Both the position numbers and the translations under genes were made by a program. The notes below the pieces were generated by a model. The model was not told where the DNA came from. It worked only from the letters and a program-made list of their open reading frames with translations, and searched no databases. A stretch of 64,000 bases of DNA from Fidelibacterota bacterium 408169 (lineage in GTDB: Bacteria; Fidelibacterota; Marinisomatia; Marinisomatales; TCS55): positions 1 through 64,000 of the forward strand of contig NNSG01000006.1 of the NCBI GenBank assembly GCA_002256485.1, in the 5' to 3' direction. This document shows positions 53,359 through 61,923 of this stretch, one piece after another. Within the stretch, counting starts at the first letter, position 1. Each line of letters opens with the position of its first letter.

Positions 53359-53934
53359 TTACAAAAACTGTTGACGTACTGTAATTAAAATCAAAATGAG
53401 AAGAATATTTTGCAATGTACGTTTTTCAGTCTTAAGCGTTTTCCAAAAGGGCATCGGTGTTCGATTGTCGTCACTATTCCAGGGAGAAAGTCTGGGAAGC
53501 AGTTGAGGTACATTCGATTTATATAATTCATATTCTTCACTAAATAATCCACTTAATGTTTCTTCCTCCAAATCGATAATGAGCGCATATTGAATGATGA
53601 AAAATGCCCACGTGACAATGAGCATTACCCAAATGTTAGGTGCACCTGCCATAAGGACAATTCCGGAAAAGTCGAATAAATTTCCAATGTAAAGCGGATT
53701 TCGAACATGAGCAAATGGTCCGGAAGAACAAAGAGTTGGTGCACCTACTTTCATTGTCCTGGTAATTCCTCCGGCATAGCTCACAGCCCAGAAACGAATG
53801 AACTCTCCTACGACTAAACACCCTAACCCATACCAAAAATATGGTAGTGCCGGTTCAGAAAAATAGATAATCAATATTGCCAAAGGGATTGGGGTATAAC
53901 TGCGGTTTTCGAAAAAGAATTTTCGAATGTCCAT
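53359..53934 (-). CDS. ICMT/phospholipid methyltransferase-like membrane protein
   Basis: This 191-residue protein has four or five membrane helices and the isoprenylcysteine-carboxyl/phospholipid methyltransferase signature. A GPFAHVRNPLYIGNL motif binds AdoMet, and a later LEEETLSGLFSEEYELYKSNV precedes a Pro-rich VPQLLPRL. The ATG at 53934 is preferred to a TTG five codons upstream. The substrate may be a lipid or small molecule; it cannot be inferred. It lies between the lpx genes and the oxidoreductase, on the same strand. Confidence 0.85.
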   Translation of the reverse strand: MDIRKFFFENRSYTPIPLAILIIYFSEPALPYFWYGLGCLVVGEFIRFWAVSYAGGITRTMKVGAPTLCSSGPFAHVRNPLYIGNLFDFSGIVLMAGAPNIWVMLIVTWAFFIIQYALIIDLEEETLSGLFSEEYELYKSNVPQLLPRLSPWNSDDNRTPMPFWKTLKTEKRTLQNILLILILITVRQQFL

Positions 53935-54142
53935 TATATTAATCTGCAAAATATATTTGTAGAAATCGCAAGCAAAAAGAAGATTATAACACTATAATTT
54001 CCACCACCACCGATACCCCTCCATACCCGGTCAGACCACTGGCGGATACGAGGATGGGATTTAGGGGAGGAGTTAGATTGTGTGATGTTTAACAAATTTT
54101 CATTATTAAAAGAATATTTATTAGAATATAGTATGTTATCCA

Positions 54143-55132
54143 TCAATGAATATCCTCCAATATCATATCATGAATTTTGATGGCAACATCCAAGGCTTCC
54201 CGGCCCGCTTGGCCATCCACAATGGGCGTTTGCTCTCCCTTAATGGATGAAATAAAATTTTCCAACTCTATTTCCAGAGCATCAAACGGATTGATATCCG
54301 GTTTTTCATATACAATTTTCTTGTGTTTTCCATAAACTTCCAAGGAAGCTGTTTCCAATGCGGCGGGGTCATCTTGGTCTGCATCAATAACACGATAAAT
54401 TTCCGTAAGCCCCAAAAGGAAATCGATCGTCACATACATATCTTTTTGAAACACTTTAATCTTGCGAACTTTATCCCGGGCAATGCGACTTGATGTTATG
54501 CTGGCAACAGTACCATTTTTAAATCGGAGACGTGCATTTGCAATATCCACTGAATCGGACAAAATGGACACACCACTGGCGCGAATGTTTTTCACCGGTG
54601 AATTGACTAATGATAAAATGATATCAATATCATGAATCATCAAATCCAGAACAACAGGCACATCGGTGCCGCGCACCGTATAAGGAGCCAAGCGCTGCAC
54701 TTCAATATAGTTTGGATTCAGCTCAAAATCTTTCAAAGGCATTAATGCCGGGTTTAACCGTTCGATGTGTCCGACTTGAATCAGTACCTTTGATTCAACC
54801 GCCAACTGCAATAGTAGATCTGCTTCAGCAACTGTCTTAGTAATAGGTTTTTCAATAAATACGTGTTTTCCAGCTTTGATACATTGTTCGGCGATCTTGG
54901 CGTGGGTATGAGTTGGTGTTACAATCGACACTGCATCGCTCCCGTTTATGAAATCATCGAGCGAATCATATGAGTTGCAATTGTATTCAACAGCTATTTC
55001 CTTAGCTCGCTCAGAATCCGTATCATAGATCCCCGAAAAGGATATTGTATTATTATTGGACAAATGTTTTACATGGTGTTGACCTAAATGGCCCACGCCT
55101 ATAACGCCGATTTTCGGGAGATTGTTTTTCAT
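54143..55132 (-). CDS. Gfo/Idh/MocA-family oxidoreductase
   Basis: This 329-residue NAD(P)-dependent dehydrogenase starts at the ATG at 55132, just before the Rossmann motif PKIGVIGVGHLGQHHVKHL. It has the VSIVTPTHTH strand and the conserved EKP motif (GKHVFIEKPITKTV), with a C-terminal beta-domain (VLDLMIHDIDIILSL). Nearby lpx genes raise the possibility of GnnA, the UDP-GlcNAc 3-dehydrogenase used for 2,3-diamino lipid A, but no gnnB-like aminotransferase is adjacent. Other sugar dehydrogenase roles are equally possible. Confidence 0.9.
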   Translation of the reverse strand: MKNNLPKIGVIGVGHLGQHHVKHLSNNNTISFSGIYDTDSERAKEIAVEYNCNSYDSLDDFINGSDAVSIVTPTHTHAKIAEQCIKAGKHVFIEKPITKTVAEADLLLQLAVESKVLIQVGHIERLNPALMPLKDFELNPNYIEVQRLAPYTVRGTDVPVVLDLMIHDIDIILSLVNSPVKNIRASGVSILSDSVDIANARLRFKNGTVASITSSRIARDKVRKIKVFQKDMYVTIDFLLGLTEIYRVIDADQDDPAALETASLEVYGKHKKIVYEKPDINPFDALEIELENFISSIKGEQTPIVDGQAGREALDVAIKIHDMILEDIH

Positions 55133-55326
55133 ATTTATTAAAGAAATTACATTGTTTATTGTACAGTTAACCAATTTTATACAGGTTTCTAACCTCTTGG
55201 TAAGAGTGGAATACCATCGTTAATCAATTCACCAATTTTCCCTTGCTTTTCCTTCAGAAAACATCCAATTTTCATCCATCATTCGAGGTAAGAGAATCTA
55301 AATGAACCGAGGTAAAAGCATTTTTC

Positions 55327-55890
55327 ATGGCGTCTAACGTTAAAACTGGCATTGGTTTTATAATTCCATTCGGAGCCCTTATTGGGTTTGTTCTGTCACT
55401 TATTGCAGAAAATTTTGTACTGGGAATTTTCTTTGCCGTGGCCGGTATTTTGATCTGGCTTCTTTATCTGGCGGTTATGGAGACAGCAGCGCCGGATACT
55501 ATGGGTAATTTTATTATTCTCTTTGGCGTTTTGTTAGCCTTAGCTGTTTTTATGAATTTCGGCTGGGAGCAAAATATTTGGGGTGGAATCGAATTTAAAG
55601 CTGAAGGATCTGTCATGGCCCTTTTGGTTCTTTTTTTTGGAACATTGAGCGGTGTACTTTATCGTCAACATATTACAGTTAGCGATAAAACCCTAACTGC
55701 AAGGGAACAAGAATTAGTGGATAAAGCGTTGCAAGGGGACGATGATCCACGAGTTATTGTGGTCAAGCAGGAAGCTGAAACGAAAGACGATGAAGAAGAT
55801 GACTACGACGAATATGACGAATATGATTATGCTTATCCCTATTATTTTGATGAGGATGACGATTATGAATACGCTGACGATGATGACTAA
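55327..55890 (+). CDS. Small membrane protein with Asp/Glu/Tyr-rich tail
   Basis: This 187-residue protein was not recognised. Four hydrophobic helices are visible (FIIPFGALIGFVLSLIA; LGIFFAVAGILIWLLYLAV; FIILFGVLLALAVFM; SVMALLVLFFGTLSGVLY). A cytosolic linker (LTAREQELVDKALQGDDDPR) follows, then a tail of about 38 residues made almost only of Asp, Glu and Tyr. A GAGGTAA ribosome-like site lies 12 bases upstream and a terminator follows. The tail could bind metal or a basic partner; that is speculation. Confidence 0.8.
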   Translation: MASNVKTGIGFIIPFGALIGFVLSLIAENFVLGIFFAVAGILIWLLYLAVMETAAPDTMGNFIILFGVLLALAVFMNFGWEQNIWGGIEFKAEGSVMALLVLFFGTLSGVLYRQHITVSDKTLTAREQELVDKALQGDDDPRVIVVKQEAETKDDEEDDYDEYDEYDYAYPYYFDEDDDYEYADDDD

Positions 55891-55917
55891 ACATCGTCAA
55901 TATAAAGAACAAATTGC

Positions 55918-55948
55918 AAAAGGGCTGATTTTCAGCCCTTTTTTTATT
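55918..55948. terminator. Bidirectional terminator between convergent genes
   Basis: A hairpin (AAAAGGGCTGA / TCAGCCCTTTT, loop of 2-4 bases) with a following T tract lies between the acidic-tail protein gene and the convergent membrane protein gene; it slightly overlaps the latter's 3' end. Confidence 0.85.
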
Positions 55949-56420
55949 TCCGATCAGCTCCCGTCATAGCCAGAACAATATTCGTACTGCCAATAAAGGC
56001 TTTATGCTGGGCCAGAGTCGCTTTTATATAATAATATAGAGTAAGCCAATAAAGAATGTGAAACCACCATTCACTTACCTTATTTAGAAAAAATGCACCG
56101 TCAAAAATAACTGTTGCCATAAACAGAATGGTCACCATCATTGTCGGCGGATAAAGTTTTCGTTTGATTCCTAAAACACCATTATAAAATTTATCTCCTA
56201 TCTCGGGATGGGCTTGGGTGTATTCTTTAATGTTGACACCTGTTCCCACGAAGAAGAACATGACCAGAGTTTGAGTTGCAATGAAGATAATACTCACCAA
56301 AAGATCCAAAGTGATGTGGGTTGTAGGCCAGATATTCATATAGTGGTTCAGACCAACCATCGCCAACCCTGTCCCCGCCAGAGCGACCATTATATAAGAT
56401 AGAATCATGAAAAACCACAT
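55944..56420 (-). CDS. Four-helix membrane protein of unknown function
   Basis: This 158-residue integral membrane protein was not recognised. Its four hydrophobic segments are MILSYIMVALAGTGLAMVGL, LLVSIIFIATQTLVMFFFVG, MMVTILFMATVIFDGAFFL and FHILYWLTLYYYIKATLA. The ATG at 56420 is preferred to a TTG at 56456 that would overlap ychF. His residues in or near helices (LNHYMNIWPTTH, WWFHILYW) are notable, as in small quinone or heme membrane proteins, but no known motif is complete. It follows ychF by 8 bases. Confidence 0.75.
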   Translation of the reverse strand: MWFFMILSYIMVALAGTGLAMVGLNHYMNIWPTTHITLDLLVSIIFIATQTLVMFFFVGTGVNIKEYTQAHPEIGDKFYNGVLGIKRKLYPPTMMVTILFMATVIFDGAFFLNKVSEWWFHILYWLTLYYYIKATLAQHKAFIGSTNIVLAMTGADRK

Positions 56421-56428
56421 ATTAGAAA

Positions 56429-57529
56429 CTACACATTGAAATGGAAATATATACAATCACCATCAGCCACTAAATACTCTTTACCTTGAAGTTTTGCTAA
56501 TCCTGCGTCTTTCACCACTTTTTCTGACCCCAGCCTTATCAGGTCATCGTATTTGATTACTTCAGCTTTGATGAAACCGCGCTGAAAATCGGTATGAATT
56601 TCTCCCGCTGCTTCCGTCGCAGTGGCGCCTTGTTTGATTGTCCAGGCTCGAACTTCCACGTCACCCCCGGTAAAAAATGTTTCTAGCTCCAGCAACCGAA
56701 ATCCAGCGTGAATGAGTTTATTTAACCCTGGTTCCGGAAGATTGAATTCTTCCAGAAACATTATTTTTTCATCATCAGGTAATACAGCAATTTCCTGTTC
56801 CAATTTCCCACAGAGACGTATAGCCAGATTTCCTTCTTTTTCAGCGAATTCTACAAGTTGCTGTTCCAGCACACCCCGTTTATCATGTGTTATTTCAGTT
56901 TCATCTACATTGGCTACATATAAAATGGGTTTGCGTGTAAGCAAGTGTAATGATCGAACGATGGTTACTTCTTCTTCATCCGCTTTAAACGTCCGAGCTC
57001 GATGACCGGCATTACAATGTTCCAAAAGACGTTTGATAACATCAAATTCTTTGTGTTCTTTTTTAACTCCGGATTTCAAACCTTTTTCAGCTTTTATATA
57101 ACGTCTTTCAAGTGTTTCTAAATCCGCCAAGAGAAGTTCTGTTTCAATAAGTTCAGCATCACGAACGGGATCGACCTCTCCTTCAACATGTGTTACATTT
57201 TTATCATCAAAACAACGCACCACATGAATAATAGCCGCTACTTGCCGGATTTGACCCAAAAATTGATTTCCTAAACCTTCGCCCTTACTGGCGCCTCGAA
57301 CCAGACCAGCAATATCTATAAATTCAACAGTAGCCGAAGTAACTTTTTCAGGTTTAAATATTTCAGCTAATTTAATCAGTCGAGAATCGGGAAGCTCAAC
57401 GATACCCACATGGGGATCGATTGTACAAAATGGATAATTTTCCGCAGGGACAGACGAAGCTGTTAAAGCGTTAAAAATGGTAGACTTGCCTACATTGGGC
57501 AGGCCGACAATACCACAGCGTAAGGCCAT
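56429..57529 (-). CDS. ychF: YchF/Ola1-family P-loop ATPase/GTPase
   Basis: This 366-residue translation-associated P-loop protein binds ribosomes and prefers ATP in characterised members. It has the G1 motif GIVGLPNVGKSTIFNALT, the YchF-specific NYPFCTIDPHVGIV switch region, DIAGLVRGASKGEGLGNQFL, the altered NKxD region (YVANVDE), and the C-terminal TGS-like domain (WTIKQGATATEAAGEIHTDF). Length is canonical. Confidence 0.97.
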   Translation of the reverse strand: MALRCGIVGLPNVGKSTIFNALTASSVPAENYPFCTIDPHVGIVELPDSRLIKLAEIFKPEKVTSATVEFIDIAGLVRGASKGEGLGNQFLGQIRQVAAIIHVVRCFDDKNVTHVEGEVDPVRDAELIETELLLADLETLERRYIKAEKGLKSGVKKEHKEFDVIKRLLEHCNAGHRARTFKADEEEVTIVRSLHLLTRKPILYVANVDETEITHDKRGVLEQQLVEFAEKEGNLAIRLCGKLEQEIAVLPDDEKIMFLEEFNLPEPGLNKLIHAGFRLLELETFFTGGDVEVRAWTIKQGATATEAAGEIHTDFQRGFIKAEVIKYDDLIRLGSEKVVKDAGLAKLQGKEYLVADGDCIYFHFNV

Positions 57530-57548
57530 ATTATTTGTATACAGTTAT

Positions 57549-58094
57549 TTAAAAGGGGTCGAGAGCGGGATCCATGCCGGTATCCCATACAAGTTTTTCA
57601 AATAAACCAACTTGAAGATCTTTGGCAAAATAAATGGCTTTATCTTTCACCTGTAATACCGCATCTCCCCAAGCCATAAACATTGGACGGGTGATAAATT
57701 TTCGAATATCAACCTGATAGGTTATTTTATCGTGGTAAGGTCTAACCTGCCCTTTAAACTTTACTTCTTTTACACCCAATGCTCGGCCGCGTCCTTTCCC
57801 TCCGGCCCAGGAAAGAAAAAACCCAACCAATTGCCAAAAACCGTCTAATCCTAAACAACCGGGCATAACCGGATCATTTACAAAGTGGCAATCAAAAAAC
57901 CAATTCTCCGGATCTATATCCAATTCCGCCTTAATAAATCCATTGCCGTATTTGCCGCCGGAATTTGAAATTTCCAAAATGCGGTCCATCATCAGCATGG
58001 GCGGTGTAGGTAATTTTCCATTGGCTTTACCGAACATTTTACCTGAACCAATATCAAGTAAATCTTGTTTTGTAAATGAAGACTTTTTATTCAT
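57549..58094 (-). CDS. fabA: FabA-type 3-hydroxyacyl-ACP dehydratase
   Basis: FabA removes water from 3-hydroxyacyl-ACP and can isomerise the trans-2 to the cis-3 decenoyl chain, starting unsaturated fatty acid synthesis. The ATG at 58094 has an AAGGAT ribosome site and gives 181 residues, near the usual 172. The active-site blocks are FFDCHFVNDPVMPGCLGLDG (His and Asp) and LGVKEVKFKGQVRP. The gene is divergent from an enoyl-ACP-reductase-like gene, which supports a fatty-acid role. FabB, needed to extend the unsaturated chain, is not in the window. Confidence 0.92.
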   Translation of the reverse strand: MNKKSSFTKQDLLDIGSGKMFGKANGKLPTPPMLMMDRILEISNSGGKYGNGFIKAELDIDPENWFFDCHFVNDPVMPGCLGLDGFWQLVGFFLSWAGGKGRGRALGVKEVKFKGQVRPYHDKITYQVDIRKFITRPMFMAWGDAVLQVKDKAIYFAKDLQVGLFEKLVWDTGMDPALDPF

Positions 58095-58109
58095 TATATT
58101 ATCCTTTAT

Positions 58110-58177
58110 AAGCAAAGAAGTTAAACACAATGCTTGTTTGTCTATTATTCTTTTGTGTTCTTGGTTTGGCTTTGCTT
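58110..58177. promoter_or_regulatory. Imperfect inverted repeat in the fabA divergent promoter region
   Basis: Outer arms AAGCAAAG (58110-58117) and CTTTGCTT (58170-58177) and inner arms AACACAA (58124-58130) and TTGTGTT (58153-58159) are mutually inverted within the 124-base gap between fabA and the divergent SDR gene. An operator serving both genes is plausible but not shown. Confidence 0.35.
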
Positions 58178-58218
58178 AAGTCTTACCTAAATTCCTACTT
58201 TAATTCTCGGAGAAAAAT

Positions 58219-59001
58219 ATGTCTGAATGGGTATTAATACTTGGTGGTTCAACAGGCCATGGCGCCGCAACAGCTAAACGATTAGCAAAAGATGGCTATG
58301 GTGTAATCGCATTTCACTTTGACCGCGGCGAGGCGAAAAAAATTGCAGGCGAAACCATTGAGGAAGTAAACAAAATAACAAACGGTAATTGCCACTATTT
58401 TAACACCAATGCAGCTGCACCGGAAACCATGGATAAGTATATACCGAAGATTGCAGATATAACCGGGGGACAACCCTTGAAGTTGATGCTGCACTCTATT
58501 GCCTTTGGTACAACCACAAACTTTTTCGGAGAAAAACCGGTGAACCAAAAACAAATGGATATGACTGTACATGTTATGGGTAATTCGTTATTGTATTGGA
58601 CCCAAAAATTATATGATGTAAAACTTTTGTCTAAAGGATCACGCATTCTGGGACTCACCAGCGAAGGAAATTATGTTGCTATGGAAGGATATGGTCCGGT
58701 GAGTGTAGCCAAGGTAGCTATGGAAGCCATTATTCGCCAGATTGGTTGGGAACTTGGACAGTTTGGAATTACAGCGAATTCAGTTCAAGCCGGAATTACT
58801 CCAACCCGGGCATTAACAAAAATTACAGACAACTGGGAGGCTTGGGTGGAAAATACAAAAAAGCGTAATCCCATGCGCCGTACAACCACACCGGAAGATG
58901 TAGCCAATACAATTTCCCTATTGCTAAAGCCGGAAGCAGACTTTATAAATTGTTCTATTATTTATTGTGATGGCGGCGAAAGCCGATCGGGGTCTTTTTA
59001 A
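58219..59001 (+). CDS. Enoyl-ACP reductase-like short-chain dehydrogenase
   Basis: This 260-residue NAD(P)H-dependent SDR starts with a GGSTGHGAATAKRLA cofactor loop and ends with YCDGGESRSGSF. Its catalytic residues have the spacing Tyr-x6-Lys (EGYGPVSVAKVAMEA), typical of enoyl-ACP reductases (FabI/FabL), rather than the Tyr-x3-Lys of classical ketoreductases. HSIAFGTTTNFF matches the FabI/FabL H-S-I-A block. It therefore probably completes the elongation cycle. A GGAG ribosome site lies 6 bases upstream, and fabA is divergent. Confidence 0.85.
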   Translation: MSEWVLILGGSTGHGAATAKRLAKDGYGVIAFHFDRGEAKKIAGETIEEVNKITNGNCHYFNTNAAAPETMDKYIPKIADITGGQPLKLMLHSIAFGTTTNFFGEKPVNQKQMDMTVHVMGNSLLYWTQKLYDVKLLSKGSRILGLTSEGNYVAMEGYGPVSVAKVAMEAIIRQIGWELGQFGITANSVQAGITPTRALTKITDNWEAWVENTKKRNPMRRTTTPEDVANTISLLLKPEADFINCSIIYCDGGESRSGSF

Positions 59002-59024
59002 AACCGATAGAAATTAGATAATAA

Positions 59025-59399
59025 TCAGGATCCTGTATCCTGCAAGCCAACCCGCTTTCTTAACAGCGTGACAATATCATAATGTTCTCTGGTGGGTAAT
59101 AATTCAAAGCTTGTTTCAGCCTCTTCCAGCGCATAATCCCACCAATCTTTTTTTGTATACATAAGCGCTAACCGGTAATGTGCATCAGCCAGCAATTCGT
59201 AATCCCCCCTGCTTAACGCTCTAACGTCTGCAGGCAGAAGCCGTGTCACTTCACGATATTCCAAAATTGCTTCATCAATAAGTCCCTTTTGAGAATACCA
59301 TTGCGCCAATTGTAAATGGCGTTTAGGATCATCTTTGCAGCCGGTTAATGCCAATACAACAAGAAGGAGTAATAATATGTTTTTCAGGTGTTTAATCAT
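59025..59399 (-). CDS. Small TPR lipoprotein
   Basis: This 124-residue lipoprotein has signal sequence ILLLLLVVLALTGC with Cys as the acylated residue, followed by two TPR-like helical pairs (LQLAQWYSQKGLIDEAILEY; ADAHYRLALMYTKKDWWDYAL). The partner and function are unknown. It is convergent with the SDR gene and has no same-strand neighbour within 100 bases. Confidence 0.8.
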   Translation of the reverse strand: MIKHLKNILLLLLVVLALTGCKDDPKRHLQLAQWYSQKGLIDEAILEYREVTRLLPADVRALSRGDYELLADAHYRLALMYTKKDWWDYALEEAETSFELLPTREHYDIVTLLRKRVGLQDTGS

Positions 59400-59514
59400 C
59401 CTCGGAATCCGTATAGAATTTCATTGCATACCGTCAGTAAAACAAGAGAAAAGTTTGTTATTTGCTCATCAATAACTTACTATTCACTAGTTTTCAAAAC
59501 ACTAACCCCACCAA

Positions 59515-60771
59515 TTAACCAGATGTTTTGTGGGGATGAAAGCGAGGCTCTTTAACCTGGAATACTAATTGTAATAGACCTATAAAAATCAACCCCCCCA
59601 ACATTATGAATAAATTGCGAGTGCCAATGAGCGGATTCAGAATACTAGCCCCCACAATCATTAGTAAAACAAAGGGAGCCAGAAAGGTATCAATAAGCGC
59701 TATGTATGTTTTACTGTCTCGTGATTCTGCAAATTCGTAAACCATATTCATGGCGGATGGCATGAATCCTCCCTGCCCTAATCCCAATGAAAGGAAAATG
59801 GCATATACATGAAACATGGACGTGGCAAAAACAGTAAAAGCAATTGCCAATAAATAACCACAAAAAGAAAGCGTAATAGCTAATTTATGTCCCCAGCGAT
59901 CACCAATTTTACCGGATACAACACTTCCTATACCAAATGTAATAACTTGTAATACAACAAAGACTCCTGCTTCACTGATATCAAACCCAAACAAATCATG
60001 AGCGTAAACAGCATAAAGGCTCATGGCAGGAAAGTGAGCAGTAATAAAAATTCGGCTGTATAAATAACGCTTGAAATTTTCATGTGTACGTATGATCTTA
60101 TTTGTATCCCGCCAAAATTCAGTTAGCGTTTTATTGGGAGTTTTGTTTGATTTAGTATCCACATTATAGAATACATAGGCAAAAATCCCCAGCCCTAAAG
60201 AAATTCCCATAATGATGAATCCCCAACCAAAATTGTTTGGAAAAGGGACTGAACTGTTCAGCAGTATTTTAACAATAATACCACCGATAAAACCGCCGAT
60301 GCTATTAAATGCAAATGAAATACCTAAATAGTGACCCCGGGATTTTCGTGGAAAAACATGAGAGAGAAAATCTGTCCAAATGGGGATAATAAATCCCACT
60401 GCTAAACAATAAAGAATAAAGCATATATAATAATATATCCATGCCTTAGGCCCTGTCGGTGCAAAAAAAGCAAATAGAAATCCTGTAAAAAATATGGGAG
60501 GCAACACAACACTATGTGTCCAAAAAACAGCCTTTTTAATATTTCGAATATTGCGTCCCAAGATCGCAGAAAATAACATAGGGAATGCGATCAGTATACT
60601 GAACAAGCCCGCAACGGAAATAATCACCGCATCGGGAGCACCCAGTTTTTTTAAAAATAAAGGTATAATGGCATAGGTGGTATGAAACGCAATCCCAAAT
60701 CCCCAGCTAAACTCATGAATACAGTTTAAAAATAAATTACGTGAAAGATTTTTTTGTGTTAATTCAACCAT
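59515..60771 (-). CDS. Major facilitator superfamily transporter
   Basis: This 418-residue protein has about 12 membrane helices, with the MFS loop-2/3 motif in degenerate form and SGKIGDRWGHKLAITLSFCG in the second half, which is the clearest MFS signature. FLSHVFPRKSRGHYLGISFAFN follows the central pattern of drug or solute transporters. The substrate is not predictable. It overlaps the downstream end of the DMT transporter gene by 8 bases, so the two are co-transcribed. Confidence 0.88.
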   Translation of the reverse strand: MVELTQKNLSRNLFLNCIHEFSWGFGIAFHTTYAIIPLFLKKLGAPDAVIISVAGLFSILIAFPMLFSAILGRNIRNIKKAVFWTHSVVLPPIFFTGFLFAFFAPTGPKAWIYYYICFILYCLAVGFIIPIWTDFLSHVFPRKSRGHYLGISFAFNSIGGFIGGIIVKILLNSSVPFPNNFGWGFIIMGISLGLGIFAYVFYNVDTKSNKTPNKTLTEFWRDTNKIIRTHENFKRYLYSRIFITAHFPAMSLYAVYAHDLFGFDISEAGVFVVLQVITFGIGSVVSGKIGDRWGHKLAITLSFCGYLLAIAFTVFATSMFHVYAIFLSLGLGQGGFMPSAMNMVYEFAESRDSKTYIALIDTFLAPFVLLMIVGASILNPLIGTRNLFIMLGGLIFIGLLQLVFQVKEPRFHPHKTSG

Positions 60772-61666
60772 TATTATTTTGCCGTTCCTGGGTCAATAAC
60801 ACAATTGCAGTCAGCAGGATAATCGCACCGGCTACTTGGGCAGGTGACATGGCTCGGCCGCGAATAAACCAATCAAAGCAGATAGCTGAAAAGGGCCAGA
60901 ATAATTCATAAATAGTTGTATGGGAAGCAGGCAAATGGTTCAAGCCGTAATAATATATGAATAGAGCAACGGCACCGGTGGAAATTACAATTGTTGCCAA
61001 AACTATCCATTGGGAGGCATTTAATGACACAATTTCAGAAGATCCTCCCATGCCAATCAGTACAATTCCTGCTAATAAAGCTGTAATTGTAAGTCTCAAA
61101 GATGTTACTAACTGAACAGGCAATTTATTCAACGCATGTTTCCCTAATACAGTTGAACTCCCCCAACTGAATGCAGCCAACAATGCAAGTAAAGATGCAA
61201 TCATGGTTTTATCATCCCATCCAGCCATGGGTTTATTCCCGAATGTGACCAAGTAGCCGCCAATTAACGCAGTGATTGCCAGTAATAAAAAGCGATTAGA
61301 CAGTTTTTCCTTTAATATAACTGCTGCGAGTATAATAGCAAAAATGGGCTGAAATTTTTGGAGCAGCACAACAACGGAAAGATCAATATAATTGATGTAA
61401 CTCAATGCTTTTGTGTAAAAAAATGTTCCTAAAATTCCACCACAAATGCTGATCCACATTATAGAACCCCAACCTCGTTGGTCCAATCTTTTTATGTTAT
61501 CCCAGCCTTTGATAAGGAAGGGTAAAAACAGTATAGCCCCTAAAGCATGTTCCAGTGTAATGATTAAAAAAGACGAAACACTGAATAATTGCTGGCGCAG
61601 AAAACCATCGAGGCTCCACAAAAAAGCAGCTGTTACAACAGCCAGGGGTGGAAGATATCTTTTCAC
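60764..61666 (-). CDS. EamA/DMT-family transporter
   Basis: This 300-residue protein has ten predicted membrane helices in two EamA repeats (LAVVTAAFLWSLDGFLRQQL at the start; LALLAAFSWGSSTVLGKHAL in the middle), the drug/metabolite transporter layout. YLVTFGNKP ends repeat 1. The substrate is unknown. It is the first gene of a two-transporter unit with the MFS gene. Confidence 0.9.
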   Translation of the reverse strand: MKRYLPPLAVVTAAFLWSLDGFLRQQLFSVSSFLIITLEHALGAILFLPFLIKGWDNIKRLDQRGWGSIMWISICGGILGTFFYTKALSYINYIDLSVVVLLQKFQPIFAIILAAVILKEKLSNRFLLLAITALIGGYLVTFGNKPMAGWDDKTMIASLLALLAAFSWGSSTVLGKHALNKLPVQLVTSLRLTITALLAGIVLIGMGGSSEIVSLNASQWIVLATIVISTGAVALFIYYYGLNHLPASHTTIYELFWPFSAICFDWFIRGRAMSPAQVAGAIILLTAIVLLTQERQNNNG

Positions 61667-61776
61667 GGGCGGGAAATTAAGCTATCTTGAGCTGGATGGA
61701 ACAGTCGATTTATGTTAAACTAATTTTTTCATATTTATAATCTGTTTTTGTTTTACCAAATTTAACCCTTCAGAAG

Positions 61777-61827
61777 TACGACAGGCTTTCTTGCCTGTCG
61801 TAGTGCAAACAGGAATGTTTGCACTAC
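61777..61827. repeat. Two adjacent near-perfect inverted repeats
   Basis: A 10-bp stem (TACGACAGGC / GCCTGTCGTA, 6-base loop, 61777-61802) abuts a 12-bp stem (GTAGTGCAAACA / TGTTTGCACTAC, 4-base loop, 61800-61827), sharing 3 bases. It lies in a gene-free stretch between the EamA gene and a broken lipoprotein gene. No T tract marks it as a terminator. A small REP- or MITE-like element is likely. Confidence 0.6.
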
Positions 61828-61923
61828 TTTAATAGGATGTAAATCACTATTATTGAATTTTTTTTTCACGCAAATAGTCTAAGGCCGAACGCTCTACCTG
61901 CCTAAATAGCGGTGGATAAAAAA

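Noticed and set aside
53934-54146. 70-codon minus-strand ORF in the gap between the ICMT-like and Gfo/Idh/MocA genes
   Set aside because: It has no signal, domain or ribosome site and overlaps both neighbours only by chance; the gap is otherwise featureless.
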